This document shows, piece by piece, positions 28,223 to 40,601 of a stretch of DNA of 64,000 nucleotides. A model generated the notes under the pieces. The model saw only the letters and a list, made by a program, of their open reading frames with translations. It was not told where the DNA came from and searched no databases. The first letter of the stretch is position 1; each line of letters starts with the position of its first letter. Position numbers and translations under genes: made by a program. Origin of the DNA: Chamaecrista fasciculata (lineage: Eukaryota; Streptophyta; Magnoliopsida; Fabales; Fabaceae); the NCBI GenBank assembly GCA_003254925.1, contig QANZ01031389.1, positions 142,484 to 206,483 of the forward strand. The letters are read 5' to 3'.

Positions 28223-30793
28223 TGTTCAACTTCTAATATGCAATATAAGTAAAAATCCTTAAAACATGCCTATGAGAGAATAGATTCTAAAAAGAACATT
28301 TCTGCAGCCTAGGGGCTGTTTTTGCTTCATCCCCAGGTTTAGTTCAAATCTAATTAATAGTATCTTGACTTTAGATCCAACTCTGAAAAATCGGAGGCAT
28401 CTCCTAATTGATCTGAAAGTTCATCAACAGATAGGATGGAAAATTTGTCTAGTTTGTTTAAGGTTTTATAGTCAACACAAACCTAAATCTAACCAATTTC
28501 TTTGTCCAACTCATCACTCTTTTCTAGTTTTCTTGCACAGTACTAGACTCTTGTCCATTAACCCCAGGCCCTATAATTTTGTAAGACTTATTACGGTAGA
28601 AAATTATATTAATTCTTAATTAGTTTAAAATTTGTTATATTAAGATTTTCATTATGCTATATATATATATATATATTCAAGTCATTTGTCTCAAAGTGTT
28701 TTTTCTCATATTTGTGAATTGTATGATATAATATGACTTATGATTCACAATTCAAAATTAAGCTTATCCATTCACTATTTGACAATTGTGCTCTTTCCAA
28801 TGGTTATAGGATTAAACCATTTAGGAAAGATGTTTCCGTCAGGTGTTTAGGTGTGGTGATATATAATAGTTGAAAGAAGAAACTATTGGAGAAGCAAAAG
28901 GAAGGAAAGAAGCGAATGAAACGTGTTGGTTTTGTTGATATACCACAAGAGGCATTCCATGAACTATTGTAGGTTTCATAGCAGCCATGCATGTAAAAAT
29001 AGCATATTTAAAATAGGTAATGACTTCTTTCTCTGTCATATTCCTATACAATTATGTACCCTTCGTGTGCATATAAGGGTAAAAGATATTCTAAATAGTA
29101 CTTAAAAAAATTTTAGTTGAGATTAGATTACCTAGGTTTAAAATAATAAGTTTTACTTTGATTAAAAAATTAATCATTTTGAAAATTTTCCTGGTTAAGG
29201 TCTAGATTTTTATCCATGTCCGGTGATTCTGAGGCTCCGGATGAGGATTTCTCCAGATTTAGGTATGGGGATCTATGACCAACCGATGATCATATTTACT
29301 TTTGAACTTTTGGTTATACATTGACTCAAGATGTGAAGCATGCATGTTATGGGATAAAGGGTGCATCTGTGATTCAACATCATTATCACAAGGCATCTTC
29401 AAGAGCAACTTCAAAGCCAATATTATTCTTTAGATTAATGGTCATGATATTAACTGAGTCTCTCTCTCATCCTTCTGTTTCTGTTCAACAGGTTTTAGAT
29501 TCCTATGCCCTTACCAAATAATTTAACGACCTTTCCAAGAGAAATAGGACTGCCTAAAAGGAGAAAAAGACAACAGTGAAAGCAGTATGTGCTGGCTTCA
29601 AAGGAGGATCCTGTATAGCTGTCTAATTAACATCAGCGATTGGTGAAAATGTCTTCACTTATATATTGGTTTCTTATACATGAATTGGAGTTCATCTGTA
29701 CGTATTCTGCTGTGAACTGGAGATCAGATGTTGATTCTTTTTTGAAAAGGGTAGGGGTAGGAGAGAAAGTTTTGTTGTTTTGTTATTCATTTTAGTCATT
29801 CTCTCATAATGGTCATTCAGCTTGTTATGCGGTCACAATTCGTTAAAAATCCCTTTATATGCCCCCCAAAAAAATTACCTTTATGTAATTTTACCTGCTG
29901 GTTGCTTTAATTTGCTCATGTTACAAAGGATATTTTATGAGCAAATATCAATCAATAAAATGATCATCTTTGAATTTTCCTTTCTGCTTAGTTATTAAGT
30001 GCATTGTATGTCTGAAAATGCGCATTCAATTTTCACTTCAAAACAACATAAACTGCCAAAATATGGAAGTTGTATGCGCAACTCCTTCAAGTTCCTTCGT
30101 TAATGATAAAACTTGCGTTTAGACTTTATCTACTGCTTGAGATTGTTCTAAAAAACTACGTACGGACTCTTCAATTTTATAAGTTCATCCAACTTGTGTT
30201 ACACTCCTACATGAGTAGTATTTTATGGGATGTGACTTTCACATTTTTCACCCAAATTACACATACAATATCTTTCCAATGATATATCATGTGCATGATT
30301 TGGACATATAAAGAGGAAGATGCATATTATTAAAGATAGTAAGTTGATCATTTGATGAAAGAAAATTATAAAATTATTAACAATCTTATTTTTGCGGCTA
30401 ATAATTCGCTCTTAAAGATAATCAGTTGATCATTCTGTACAAGTCATAGTTTGTTCCATGACCCTTCTAACTCCATAATCATATTAATGTATTACTTTTT
30501 TAGCAATAATGCATAGATTGCGCTACATGTTTTTTTTTTGTTTGGTTGATCACATCTTACATGGGTGTTTAAAAGACATTAAACGTGTTGAAAGAGCTTT
30601 ATTTTTTGGTAGAAAAAATAGCGTTACTTTTATGAATTTGAATAATTTAAGGTAACTAACAATTTTGTTTTTTTTATCTTTTTGGTGAAAAGGTAACTAA
30701 ATTATTGATGCATTTGTAGAAATAGGAAGAGTTACCAAAAAAATGTGGATCTCATCAAAGAATAATTTATGAGATTCATACTTTATTTCCCCT
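28223..30793. other. AT-rich spacer without a recognisable gene
   Basis: Contains an (AT)n run at 28660-28676 and scattered short open frames, the longest at 29309-29521 (QDVKHACYGIKGASVIQHHY), none recognisable. At 30650-30711 AAGGTAACTAA is repeated around a T-rich 30-nt stretch, a possible short insertion. Nothing else can be supported. Confidence 0.45.
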
Positions 30794-30983
30794 TTTTTTT
30801 TTTTGTAAAAAAAAAAGTTTAGGTGAGTTGGGCCCCGGGGCTCACCAAGGCCAGGACAGGCCTCAAGGTTCTATGAGCTTACAGATCACCTACCAACAAA
30901 GCCCTCACATCAGCCGTGGGATTCGAAATCACGACTTTATGAGTTATGAGTTGACTCCTTACCGATTGAGCCAACATTTGTTG
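30794..30983 (-). mobile_element. tRNA-derived SINE (family 1)
   Basis: On the minus strand the element begins with an A-box-like TGGCTCAATCGGTAAGG, continues with a B-box-like GATTTCGAATCCC and ends near AACTCACCTAAAC with an A-rich tail. An approximate direct repeat of CTTTTATTTCCC flanks it (30781-30793 and 30984-30996). A second copy on the plus strand at 51462-51655 shares the head, the AAGTCGTGA..TTCGAAT region and the AACTCACCTAAACT end. Confidence 0.8.
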
Positions 30984-31179
30984 ACTTTTATTTCCCTATT
31001 TATCTATTCTTAAAACTGCACAAAATCATGAAAATCATCAAAATTTAAAGCATCCACATCCGAAATTTATTCTGAAAGCTCCCATCCCCGTATGATACGG
31101 CGCGTTAAAGAAATCACCCAAGAACTTGACAACCCCAGTCCCTTCAACTTGCTGTTTTTCATATTGATTATTTTCGTGT

Positions 31180-31195
31180 TTTTTTTTGGTTACTT
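31180..31195 (-). mobile_element. Micro-insertion of 16 nt, empty site visible in the paralogue
   Basis: ATTATTTTCGTGT (31167-31179) and ATAATTTTCATGT (31196-31208) flank TTTTTTTTGGTTACTT. The matching sequence upstream of the second aldose epimerase gene (36793-36805) has a single ATTATTTTCGTGT followed directly by CTGAGATTGAA. This shows an insertion plus target duplication after the gene duplication. The insert shares the T-run followed by GG with the other micro-insertions but has GGTTAC instead of GGCC. Confidence 0.65.
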
Positions 31196-31715
31196 ATAAT
31201 TTTCATGTCTGAGATTGAACATTTAAGAATTTGTTTGGTTTAAAGAAATATTTTTTATATTTTTTTCTAAAATTTTATTTTTATTATTAAACTTTTAAAT
31301 TTTTTTTGGTTGAAAACTAAATATTAAAATAAAAATATGATATTATCTTTGTTTGATTATAATTATTTTTTTATACCAAGATTTGTTTGATTATTATTAA
31401 ATGATGATATTAATATGATTAAATAATTTACTTATTTATACAAAAAATCATAAATTTATTCTTAAAAATATGAAAAATGTCTTTTTGATATTTTCTATTT
31501 TCAGCTCCAAAAAATATTTTTAAAAAGATTATATAAAACACATTTTTAATGCAAATCCAATTGATTTATACTTTAATAAAACTTTTGGGACCACATGGAG
31601 ACGACTTGGACTTTAGAGTCTCTCACCCCATTATTGACTTTTTCTTTCATGATTAAACTTCTCACTTCTGAGACCTCAACTATCAATCTATCATAGAATC
31701 TCCAGTGACACTTAT

Positions 31716-34425
31716 ATGAAAATGTCCAAGATCTTTGTGCTCCTATGTTTCCTCCTATTAGCTGCTTCTGGATTTACCAATGGAGCTATTGTGAAAGGCA
31801 TTCGGATATATGAGCTCAATAAAGATGATGTTTCTGTCAAGCTCACTAATTGGGGTGCCTCCATTTTGTCTCTTGTACTTCCTGATAAAAACGGTATGAC
31901 TTCTATTTCTATGTCTAAAATGTTCGAATCTCAAAGCAAATGTTGGGATTTCTTTCTGATTTCACTTCTTTTCTTTCTCTGTGATTTGCATTCAGGAAAG
32001 CCCGGCGATGTTGTTCTTCAATATTACTCGATGCAGGATTATACTGTATGTCTTTCCTACTTTTTTGTCCAATACAATTTCTCATTTCGTGAAAATTAAA
32101 GTGAGCGGAAAAACCTTATAAATTGATTTGGAATACTGTTCGTTAGTGTTATTGTTAATCGCTTGCCGACATTTCCCTTCAAATGCTTTCACCCTTCCAC
32201 TGCTGTTCACTAGACTAGAGCCATATCCACTATTTTATCATTTTAATTTTGTTTACTTCTCTCCCTCACAGAGTCCTTTATTTTTTGGCCGAATCATAGA
32301 GTTTTTTTTTTTTTTTAACTAAGGGTATCCACCATTGGGAACAACGACAAATCCCTCTGTCACGGATCCTCCAGTTAAGAGTAAACAGATTCCATATCCA
32401 TAGATGGGATTCAAAATTTTAAACCACCACCACTTGGTTAAGGGATCAAGTGAGGAACCACTGGGCTACACTGATATGGTTAATCATAGTGCCTTTTTGT
32501 TTGTTAGTTCATTTAGGGAAAAAAAGATCTATATATTTTTTTATATATATTTGTTAAAAAATTATTAGCTGAAATGCACTAAATTTTCTGAATTGTAATT
32601 ATTATGCAAAAAATTCTATACATTTAAAAAAAATGACAGAAGATTCCTAAATTTTAGATTTTGTATAAATAATCAATTTTCTTAAAAATTTTCATTTAAA
32701 ATATATATATTTTTATTTTTTTTATTACTATCAATTATATTAAAAATAATCTCTTTAATATAATTGATCATGCCAACAATTCTTTTACATTTTCTCTCAC
32801 TATTATAATCAGTCATATAAAAACTAGTTGCTACATGAGCTGCATACTGCAGAGTGCAGAGCAGTGTTAATGTTGTTTGAATATTAATATGCAGACAAAT
32901 ACTACAAACTTTGGGGCTACTGTTGGTCGGGTTGCAAATAGAATCAAAGGAGCTCAATTTACTCTTAATGGAACCACTTACAAACTAGTTCCTAATAATG
33001 GAAACAATTCAATTCATGGTACGTTCACTCTTCCACCAGCAAATTAAGTGTGTGGTCAATTTGGATATTCACAAACTTCACTTTCCCAAATATATTTAGG
33101 TGGAGCCAGAGGTTTTGCTGATGTTCTTTGGAAGGTAAAAAGCTATCAAACACAAGGCAACAGTCCCAGTATCACCTTCAGTTACCACAGTGTTGATGGT
33201 GAACAAGGTAATTAAACAAACACTCAATTATTCTGGCTGTTTTTTTTTTAATTTCAAATAATGTATCTGCACTTTCTGTGTTTCCTTCAAGATATATATG
33301 GAACTATCAGAAACATCCTTGATTAACACAAAAGTGATTGGTCTAGTGATGGAGGCATTGAACTTATATATTTTGGTCTACTAGCTAGTTGGTCTAGTAA
33401 AACTGAACTGATCTAATCAATTTTGGTCAGTTTTAAAATGTAATTGAATCAGATCAGAACATCCATATATAGAACTATCAGAAATAGCTTTGATAACCAA
33501 CAATGGCTTAGTGCAGTAGTTGGCGAGCTGGACTCTAGGTTTGAGGACCCAATTTCCATCCTTAGATTCGACATTGTTAAAATTTGAAAGGGCTTTAAAC
33601 TATTGGCTTCCCAGTCCAAATGGAATTAACCTCCGCATAGACTGATACACGGATAGGCAGGAAAAACTAATGATATTTGAACTAAGAAATTTATTATTTC
33701 TCAGAAACTAAATCGTTAATTTACTTAAAAATAAAAAAGTATGGCTGTGATTTGGATATTTGAGTTGTGTTGCAGGGTTTCCAGGTGACCTCATATCAAC
33801 TGTGACCTACAGTTTAATTGGAAAGCAGAGTTTGGCAATAACCATGAAAGCACAAGCCCTGAACAAAGCAACACCAGTGAATCTGGTGAACCACGCCTTC
33901 TGGAATATTGGGAATCATAACAGTGGCGACATTCTGGGAGAGATGGTTCAAATCTTTGGGTCCCAAATCACAACCGTTGATAGTGACAACATTCCCACAG
34001 GAAAATTTGCTTCTGTGAAAGGAACCCCTTATGATTTCCTCACACCACGTTCTGTTGGCAGCAGAATCAACCAATTACCCAAAGGCTATGACATCAATTA
34101 CGTGCTTGGTGGTAAGGAAAATGGCAACAAGACTATGAAGTTGGCAGCCAGAGTTGAAGATAACAAATCTGGAAGAGTAATGGAGGTTTTAACAAATGCT
34201 CCTGGATTGCAGTTTTTCACTGCAAATAGCCTCAAGAATGTGAAGGGGAAGGATGGATTTGTGTACCAAGCTCATGCAGGATTGTGTTTGGAGACTCAAG
34301 CCTTCCCTGACTCAGTGAATCATCCTAATTTCCCTTCAACCATTGTGACCCCTCAAAAGCCTTATGAGCATTACATGCTCATTAAGTTTTCCACCAAATC
34401 TCCTGAGGCTTTTTCACAGGGCTAG
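31716..34425 (+). CDS. Aldose 1-epimerase (galactose mutarotase), secreted, copy A
   Basis: Five exons, 31716-31893, 31996-32045, 32895-33018, 33100-33207 and 33776-34425, encode 369 residues. An alternative ATG at 31722 matches the start of copy B. A signal peptide ([20 protein letters not shown]) indicates the secretory pathway. The mutarotase beta-sandwich follows: [52 protein letters not shown] with His117, [16 protein letters not shown] with His193 and [15 protein letters not shown] with Glu326. His193 and Glu326 are in the positions of the catalytic pair known in bacterial mutarotases. The enzyme interconverts alpha and beta anomers of hexoses such as galactose. It has the same exon phases as copy B, about 5.2 kb downstream. 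Intron 2 contains a SINE absent from copy B. Confidence 0.93.
32275..32294 (-). mobile_element. Possible micro-insertion next to the SINE
   Basis: CCTTTATTTTTTGGCCGAAT lies between CACAGAGT (32267-32274) and CATAGAGT (32295-32302). The minus-strand form ATTCGGCC(A)6 is the same as the insert at 34704-34720. The flanking repeat is only 8 bp, so this is tentative; the segment is missing in copy B. Confidence 0.4.
32302..32481 (-). mobile_element. tRNA-derived SINE (family 2) in epimerase A intron 2
   Basis: On the minus strand an A-box-like TAGCCCAGTGGTTCCTC and a B-box-like TTTTGAATCCC are followed by a body ending in a run of about 15 A. The direct repeat AATCATAGAG (32292-32301) / AATCATAGTG (32482-32491) flanks it. 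The corresponding intron position in copy B (around 37525-37555) lacks it, so it inserted after the duplication. The sequence differs from the SINE at 30794. Confidence 0.75.
33500..33680 (+). repeat. Possible degraded SINE in epimerase A intron 4
   Basis: TGGCTTAGTGCAGTAGTTGG resembles an RNA polymerase III A box and CTAGGTTTGAGGACCC resembles a B box at usual SINE spacing. No tail or target duplication is clear. Confidence 0.35.
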
Positions 34426-34703
34426 GCTTATGGAGATTTTGTTAGAATATTCTGGGGTTTGAGACGGCATAAAAATCACTTTCTTTGGAGAGATTAAGCC
34501 TATATTATAGTATTAGAGACTTAAGATTGCTGATGGAGGGATCACAAACAGAAGCTTGAAATATAAAATAATATATGAGCAGATCTTGGAGGAATGGAAA
34601 AAACCTGAAACGTGTTAACATAAGTTTTATATTATATTAGTTTTGAATTAAAGTTTTATAATTCTCTCACAATTTCAATAGAGTTCATGTAAAACTTATA
34701 TAT

Positions 34704-34720
34704 TTTTTTTTTTGGCCGAA
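34704..34720 (-). mobile_element. Micro-retroposon: 17 nt, TTCGGCC(A)10, 19-bp exact target duplication
   Basis: TCATGTAAAACTTATATAT occurs at 34685-34703 and 34721-34739 without mismatch. Between them are ten T and GGCCGAA. The exact 19-bp repeat around a 17-nt insert is the clearest member of the set. Confidence 0.8.
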
Positions 34721-34840
34721 TCATGTAAAACTTATATATGTGATTAATTATATCATTTATTATTAAAATATTATTATAATTCTATTTATAAAATTTGACA
34801 AATAATAAAGTATACATATGTAAATGAATATGTATATAAC

Positions 34841-35100
34841 AGAGTAAACTAACAATTTTACATTCGAAATATCACCAAGTTGATAACTCGGTTCTGCCTA
34901 AAATATTAAAATACAGAGTTTAGTTACTGAATAATTAAAACAATATACTCTTTTAATCCTTAAAAGATTAAAACGACATACTAAGTAGTCCATGTAAAGG
35001 ACTAATTAATAAGATACTGTTTTTATCTTTCAAGACAAAACAGTACATTTCAATCTTTGATCAAGTTATCAACTTGATGATCTTTTAAGGATTAAATTAT
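34841..35100. mobile_element. Fold-back MITE fragment, AGAGTAAA family
   Basis: Starts AGAGTAAACTAACAATTT like the element at 1442-1713 and repeats the same kinds of phrases (AATCTTT, AAGGACTAA, AACAGTA) in both orientations. The right terminus is not recognisable. Confidence 0.6.
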
Positions 35101-35876
35101 TCTTTAATCCCAATAATAATTTAATCTCATGAAATTGTAATTTTTTAATCCCACAGAAGAGGGTGAGATTACTCTAGTTTTATGGGATTAGATTATTTTA
35201 GTCTTAAAAAATGACTAAATTAACCTTATCAATTCTAATTAATTTTTATTCTGCAAACTTTTTCTATTAGTTATGTCTTGAGTAGTGATTAACACTTCTA
35301 CAAATGAAGTTGTAGTGTTGCCTTGATATTTAAGCCATAATAAAATAAATGCAGGCATAAATTTTGGAAATTGATTTGTACCCAAATAGATAATCATTAA
35401 ATGTAATTTATTTTTCTAGTATATCTGAAACTGTAATTTAGGTGTATAATCTATTCTCAATTATTGAAATTAAAATTATTAAGTTAAAATTAGAAATTCA
35501 ATGAATATGAATATGAATTTTGAAATTTAAATTATTATTCGTCAATTATGGGAACTAATTTAAATGATTGAATATGAATTCAATCATCAATTGGTCCACA
35601 TACTAAAGGGCATTGAATGTGTTTAAAAGGACATTAAATTATCTTTTTAGCAATAATGTATACATTAAATGACAATACATAGGCTGTTTAAAAGGGAGTG
35701 AATCATCCGCATTTTCACTTTTTATATATATATATATAAATTTGTATTTTAGAGATATAAAAAGAGAGAAAGAGAGAAAGTTTGAGTCCTATAAAATAAT
35801 TAATATGTTGGACTTATATGTTTTTTTCTCAATACCTCTTCTTTGATCTTTTTAAAATGTACAAATAAGTAAGGTA

Positions 35877-36403
35877 AATTATACTTTGGTATTCTGAGGT
35901 TTAATCCCATTTTACTTTGGCACCCTATGATTTAAAACGTGACACTTTGGTACCCTGAGGTTTCCACCATTATCTTTTCGAAACCCTGAACAATTTTTTT
36001 GTTAGTTTTGGATGGAATTTAGCATGTGACCTGCATGTGGGCTCACTAAAAACTCAGTTTTGTCCAACATTTTGTCACAACAAAGATCAAACGCATATTT
36101 TTCGAAAGTTTTGAATGATTTCGGTGTTGGATGCTAAGAAAGTTTTGAGAGATTTCAGAGTTAGGTTTCAAAAAAGTATGTGTTTGATCTTTATTGTTGT
36201 AGCAAAATGTTAGATAAAATTGAATTTTAGTGAACCCAAGTGCAGACCCTGTGCTAAATTTTGTGCAAAACTAACAAAAAAATTAATCATGGTACAAAAA
36301 GGGTAACATTGAAGATTTCATGGTACTAAAGTGTCACGTTTTAAATTATAGGGTATTAAAGTAGAATGAGATCAAACCATAGAGTACCAAAGTATAATTT
36401 ACT
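35877..36403. mobile_element. Diverged fold-back element, GGTACC phrase family
   Basis: Inverted ends GGTAAATTATACTTTGG and CCAAAGTATAATTTAC, with phrases such as ACACTTTGGTACCCTGAGG on the left and TGGTACTAAAGTGTCACG on the right. It is an older relative of 26785-27129 and 16779-16900. Arms have diverged and no target duplication is certain. Confidence 0.7.
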
Positions 36404-36936
36404 AAAAAAAAATATAAAGATTAAATGCAGAGGAATCAGATCCATGTTTAGAAGGGCGTTGAACGTGTTTAAAAGGACATTAGACTGTTTAAAGAAACGT
36501 TACTTACTTACTTTATATAAATATATAGGAGCGTTACTTTTTAGAATGAAAAGAAGTGCGAGTTAAGCAACTTTTGTATTATATGATTTATGAATTTGGA
36601 TTCGCGGGAATTAATTAACATATAAATTTCTATAAAATAATAATATATGAGGCTGGTACTTATCTCATTAAAAGTCAAAACGATCCAAATCCAACTTCTA
36701 TTATATTCAGAAAGGTCCTATCGCCTTAAGAAATCACTGAAGATCCATTCAACCCAGGCGGCCAGCCCCTTCCACTTGCTGTTTTTCTTTTGATTATTTT
36801 CGTGTCTGAGATTGAATTGAAACACTTATATTACATTACATCTTCACTCAGTTTTTGACTTTTGCATGATTAAACTGTTCTGAGTCCTCATCCATTAAGG
36901 CAGAAGCTCCAATTTTCCTTTGATTCATAAAAGAAA

Positions 36937-38502
36937 ATGTCCAAGATCTTTGTGCTCCTATCTTTTCTCCTATTAGCTACTTCTGGATTTACCAATGGAT
37001 CTAATTCTAATGTAAAAGGTATTCGGGTATATGAGCTCAAGAAAGATGATGTTTCTGTCAAGCTCACTAATTGGGGTGCCTCTCTTTTGTCTCTGGTGCT
37101 TCCTGATCAGAACGGTATGACTTCTATTTCTTTACAATATAATGATCGAATCACAAACCAAAGGTTGGGATTTTTTTTTTCTGATTTCATTTCTTTTCAT
37201 TCTCTGTGGATTTGCATTCAGGGAAGCTGGGCGATGTTGTTCTTGAATATTACTCGTTGCAGAACTATACTGTATGTCTTTCCTACTTATTTTCCCAATA
37301 CAATTTCTCATTTCGTGAAAATTAAGTCAACTTGTAACTCATTCACACAAGAATAAGGTTTGCCAAAGAAGACCAACATGTGATGTGAATTGATAGATAG
37401 ATTTGGTATAGTGTGATTCGCTTGCCGACACTACTTCCCTTCAAATGCTTCCACTATTGTTCACCGCTTCTGTCCTAGACAAGAGGCATATATATCCACT
37501 CTGTTTTATGATCTTTATTTCCCTCAGAGTATACTAGTATTTTTGCCTTTTATTAGTTCATTACTTCATCTCGTAAAAAAAAAAAAAAAGAAAATTGGAT
37601 TAAAATGGACAAAACTTTTCTGGACTACAGTTTCTATGTAAAAATTAATCTGAAATTCGAAAGGTGACAAAAGATTTCTGAATTTTTTTTGTACACGAGA
37701 TTCATTTTGTTAATATTTTAATTAAAAAAATTAATTTTTTATATAATTTTATAATTATTATTACATTTTGTAAAAGAATTAAAAATTTCTTAAGTTTTCA
37801 ATAAAAATTTTAATAAAATAAATTATTTGAACAAAATCAATAGTTCACACTCATATGTTACTTTATAAAGTTAGAAAAAAAAAGTTCACTTAGACTAATG
37901 TTCAATAGGGCTTTGTTTATAATCTCTTTTATATAATTAGACATGCAAAAGTTTATTTTTTTAACATTTTTTCACTACTATAATAGATCAAGTAGAAACT
38001 TTTTGCTACGTGTTTACCTAATTTAGTCCTATTATTGACTTGTGGTACCACCTATCATCTGGCTTTTCTTGATGGAACAATATTTCATGAGCTGCATACT
38101 ATATGCAGACAAATACTACAAACTTCGGTGCTACAGTTGGTCGAGTTGCAAATAGAATTAAAGGAGCTCAATTTACTCTCAATGGAACTACTTACCATCT
38201 AGTTAAGAATACTGGAAACAATTCAATTCATGGTATGCTTTTACTCTTCCACCATCAAACTGTGTGTTCAAATATATTTGGATATTAACAAACTTCACTT
38301 CTCCAAATATAATGAGTTAGGTGGAGCCAGAGGTTTTGCTGATGTTCTTTGGAAGGTAGAAAGCTATCAAAGAAAAGGCAAAAGTCCCAGTGTCACCTTC
38401 AGTTACCGCAGTTTTGATGGTGAACAAGGTAATTAATTATAACACTCAATTTATTTTCGCTGCTTTTCTAATAATGTATCTGTAGTTTCTGTGTTTCCTT
38501 CA

Positions 38503-38536
<34 letters not shown>

Positions 38537-39479
38537 AACTATCAGAAATAGCCAGAAATAGCCTTGACTAACTCAGTGGTTGGTCTAGTGATAGAGCATT
38601 GCCTAAATAATTAATTTGCACTTGCACTACCACAAGTTCCAACTGGCTATGCTAGTTATTTGAAGGCCACACTGTAAGATTTCAAGTGTATGTGACATGG
38701 GCAAACTCCATATGACCACAATACCATACTAAGAATAAAAGATATATATACTAAAGAGTAAAGATTAAAACTTATGTAACCCAAAATAAAGTCTCATCCT
38801 AGCAATATTTATTTGAATTTGTGTTGCAGGATTTCCTGGTGACCTCATATCAACTGTGACCTACAGTTTAATTGGAAAACGGAGGTTGGCACTATCAATG
38901 AAAGCAATAGCCCTTAACAAAGCAACACCAGTGAGTCTGGTGAACCACGCCTACTGGAATATTGGGAATCATAACAGTGGCGACATTCTGGGAGAGATTG
39001 TTCAAATCTTTGGGTCCCAAATCACAGTGGTTGATAGTGACAACATTCCCACAGGAGAATTTGCTGATGTGAAAGGAACCCCTTATGATTTTCTCAAACC
39101 ACGTTCTGTTGGCAGCAGAATCAGCCAATTACCCAAAGGCTATGACATCAATTACGTGCTTGATGGTAAGGAAAGTGGGAAGAAGAATTTTAAGTTGGCG
39201 GCCAGAGTTGAAGATAACAAAACTGGAAGAGTAATGGAGGTTTTTACAGATGCTCCTGGATTGCAGTTTTTCACTGCTTATAGCATCAAGAATTTGTTGG
39301 GGAAAGATGGATTTGTGTATCAAGCTCATGCAGGATTGACTCTGGAGAGTCAATTCTTCCCTAACTCAGTGAATCATCCTAATTTCCCTTCAACCATCGT
39401 GACCCCTCAAAAGCCTTTTGAGCAATACACAGTCTTTAAGTTTTCCATCAAACCTCCTTCTGCTTCTTCACAGGGCTAG
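36937..39479 (+). CDS. Aldose 1-epimerase (galactose mutarotase), secreted, copy B
   Basis: Five exons with the same sizes and phases as copy A: 36937-37114, 37222-37271, 38109-38232, 38321-38428 and 38830-39479; 369 residues. It has a signal peptide [20 protein letters not shown], His117 (NNSIHGG), His193 (NHAYWN) and Glu326 (LTLESQFF). The differences from copy A are mainly conservative, and both reading frames are free of damage, so both copies appear to be under selection. The last exons are the most similar part. Intron 4 of copy B contains an (AT)n microsatellite (about 38505-38534) not present in copy A. The reaction is the same anomer interconversion as copy A. Confidence 0.93.
38505..38720 (+). 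repeat. (AT)n microsatellite and SINE-like sequence in epimerase B intron 4
   Basis: An (AT)n run is followed by TGGTTGGTCTAGTGATAGAG, an A-box-like motif that also occurs in degraded form in copy A intron 4 (about 33338). The shared sequence predates the gene duplication. Confidence 0.4.
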
Positions 39480-40601
39480 GCTTATCATTGAAATTCTCCT
39501 TCCACATGCACTTTGCTAATCTGTGTATTTTGGTATATTTTATGGTCATTTAAAAAGAATAATAAGGCATTATGTTAGCGCTACATCCACTTCTGCTGTT
39601 ATAATAAGTTGCTTCATAGATTTGCTGCTTTTCTTTGTCTATTATCATTAATCTTCAATGCATCAGATTCTGAAATTTGTTTTAGGTTAACAAAATCACC
39701 CACTCTTCTTTGCCTGTTGAGTTTATAACTTTATATTAATATAACATTATTCCATAGCACAATATGAGACAATAATCGCATTTACCAGCACTCTATTTTA
39801 CAAATTACAACGACAAAGAAGCCTTATGTTTATCCTCTGCCAATCTGAGTAATTGAGTAACTATGTTTACTCATGAAGCCTCTTGTTTATCTTTATGCTA
39901 ATTAAATTTGAGTAATTGAATAACTATGTGTATTCAAGAGTTTTATGTTTGTCCTTGCATCAAAGATGACTTAATTTGTAAGTGTGCATAGCAGTTTAAG
40001 TCAATAACATGTTGAATTTCTGCATTCATGTGCCTAATATTTGCTCTTGCATCAAAAGACATGTGACGATTTAAAGAAGAAAGTCAATTAGAACCCCATG
40101 AAAATAAAAGAAAATATGTAGCTATGGACTTTTAAATTTAAAACAAAATAAATATAACGAAATAAAACATTTTACTAACATTTAAGATTAATACGAATCT
40201 TTTAAAATATAAAAAAATAAATAAAAATGAAGGCATATATTTAGGATTAAAATAACCCTTTGACCAAAAAATAAATCTTGATTTATAAAGGTAAAAAATT
40301 CTCCTACAAATTTAGCTCTAATTTGTGATAGAAAGAAAAAAAAAAATTTCGTTCTTCTCTTTGTCAACTTATTTATTATAATGTAGATGAGAAAAAAAAT
40401 ATTGTATAAGTTAGAAATAAAACGAAATTATATTTTGGATTAATGGAAAAAGTTTAAAGACTAAAATAGAATAAAAAAAATTGAGGAACAAAACAAAACT
40501 TATCCTAAAATTTGAGGAGCAAAATGAGGTTTTGAAAAGAAAAATTAAAAAGAAAGAACAAGGAAATGGTAATTGAAGCATCGATCGGTGAACGAGAGAG
40601 G
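39480..40601. other. Spacer between epimerase B and DHQS II, AT-rich
   Basis: Contains the epimerase B 3' untranslated region, two related phrases at 39845-39950 (GAGTAATTGA.TAACTATGT repeated), and purine-rich sequence before the DHQS II start. No gene or clear mobile element is seen. An in-frame ATG at 40566 could lengthen the next protein by 12 residues. Confidence 0.5.

Larger units (their letters stand above)
34426..36936. other. Spacer between the two aldose epimerase genes
   Basis: No gene seen. Contains one micro-insertion (34704), two fold-back repeats (34841 and 35877) and, just before copy B, sequence similar to the region upstream of copy A (the ACTTGCTGTTTTTC and GATTATTTTCGTGT blocks). 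The duplicated unit therefore includes at least several hundred bases of upstream DNA. Confidence 0.6.

Noticed and set aside
30930-30983. Possible tRNA gene (A and B boxes)
   Set aside because: No acceptor stem or anticodon arm can be formed; the boxes belong to a SINE head.
30828-31013. Open frame on the plus strand
   Set aside because: It is antisense to the SINE at 30794-30983.
33814-34074. Minus-strand frame in epimerase A (and its twin at 38895-39128)
   Set aside because: Antisense shadows that are conserved only because the sense exons are conserved.
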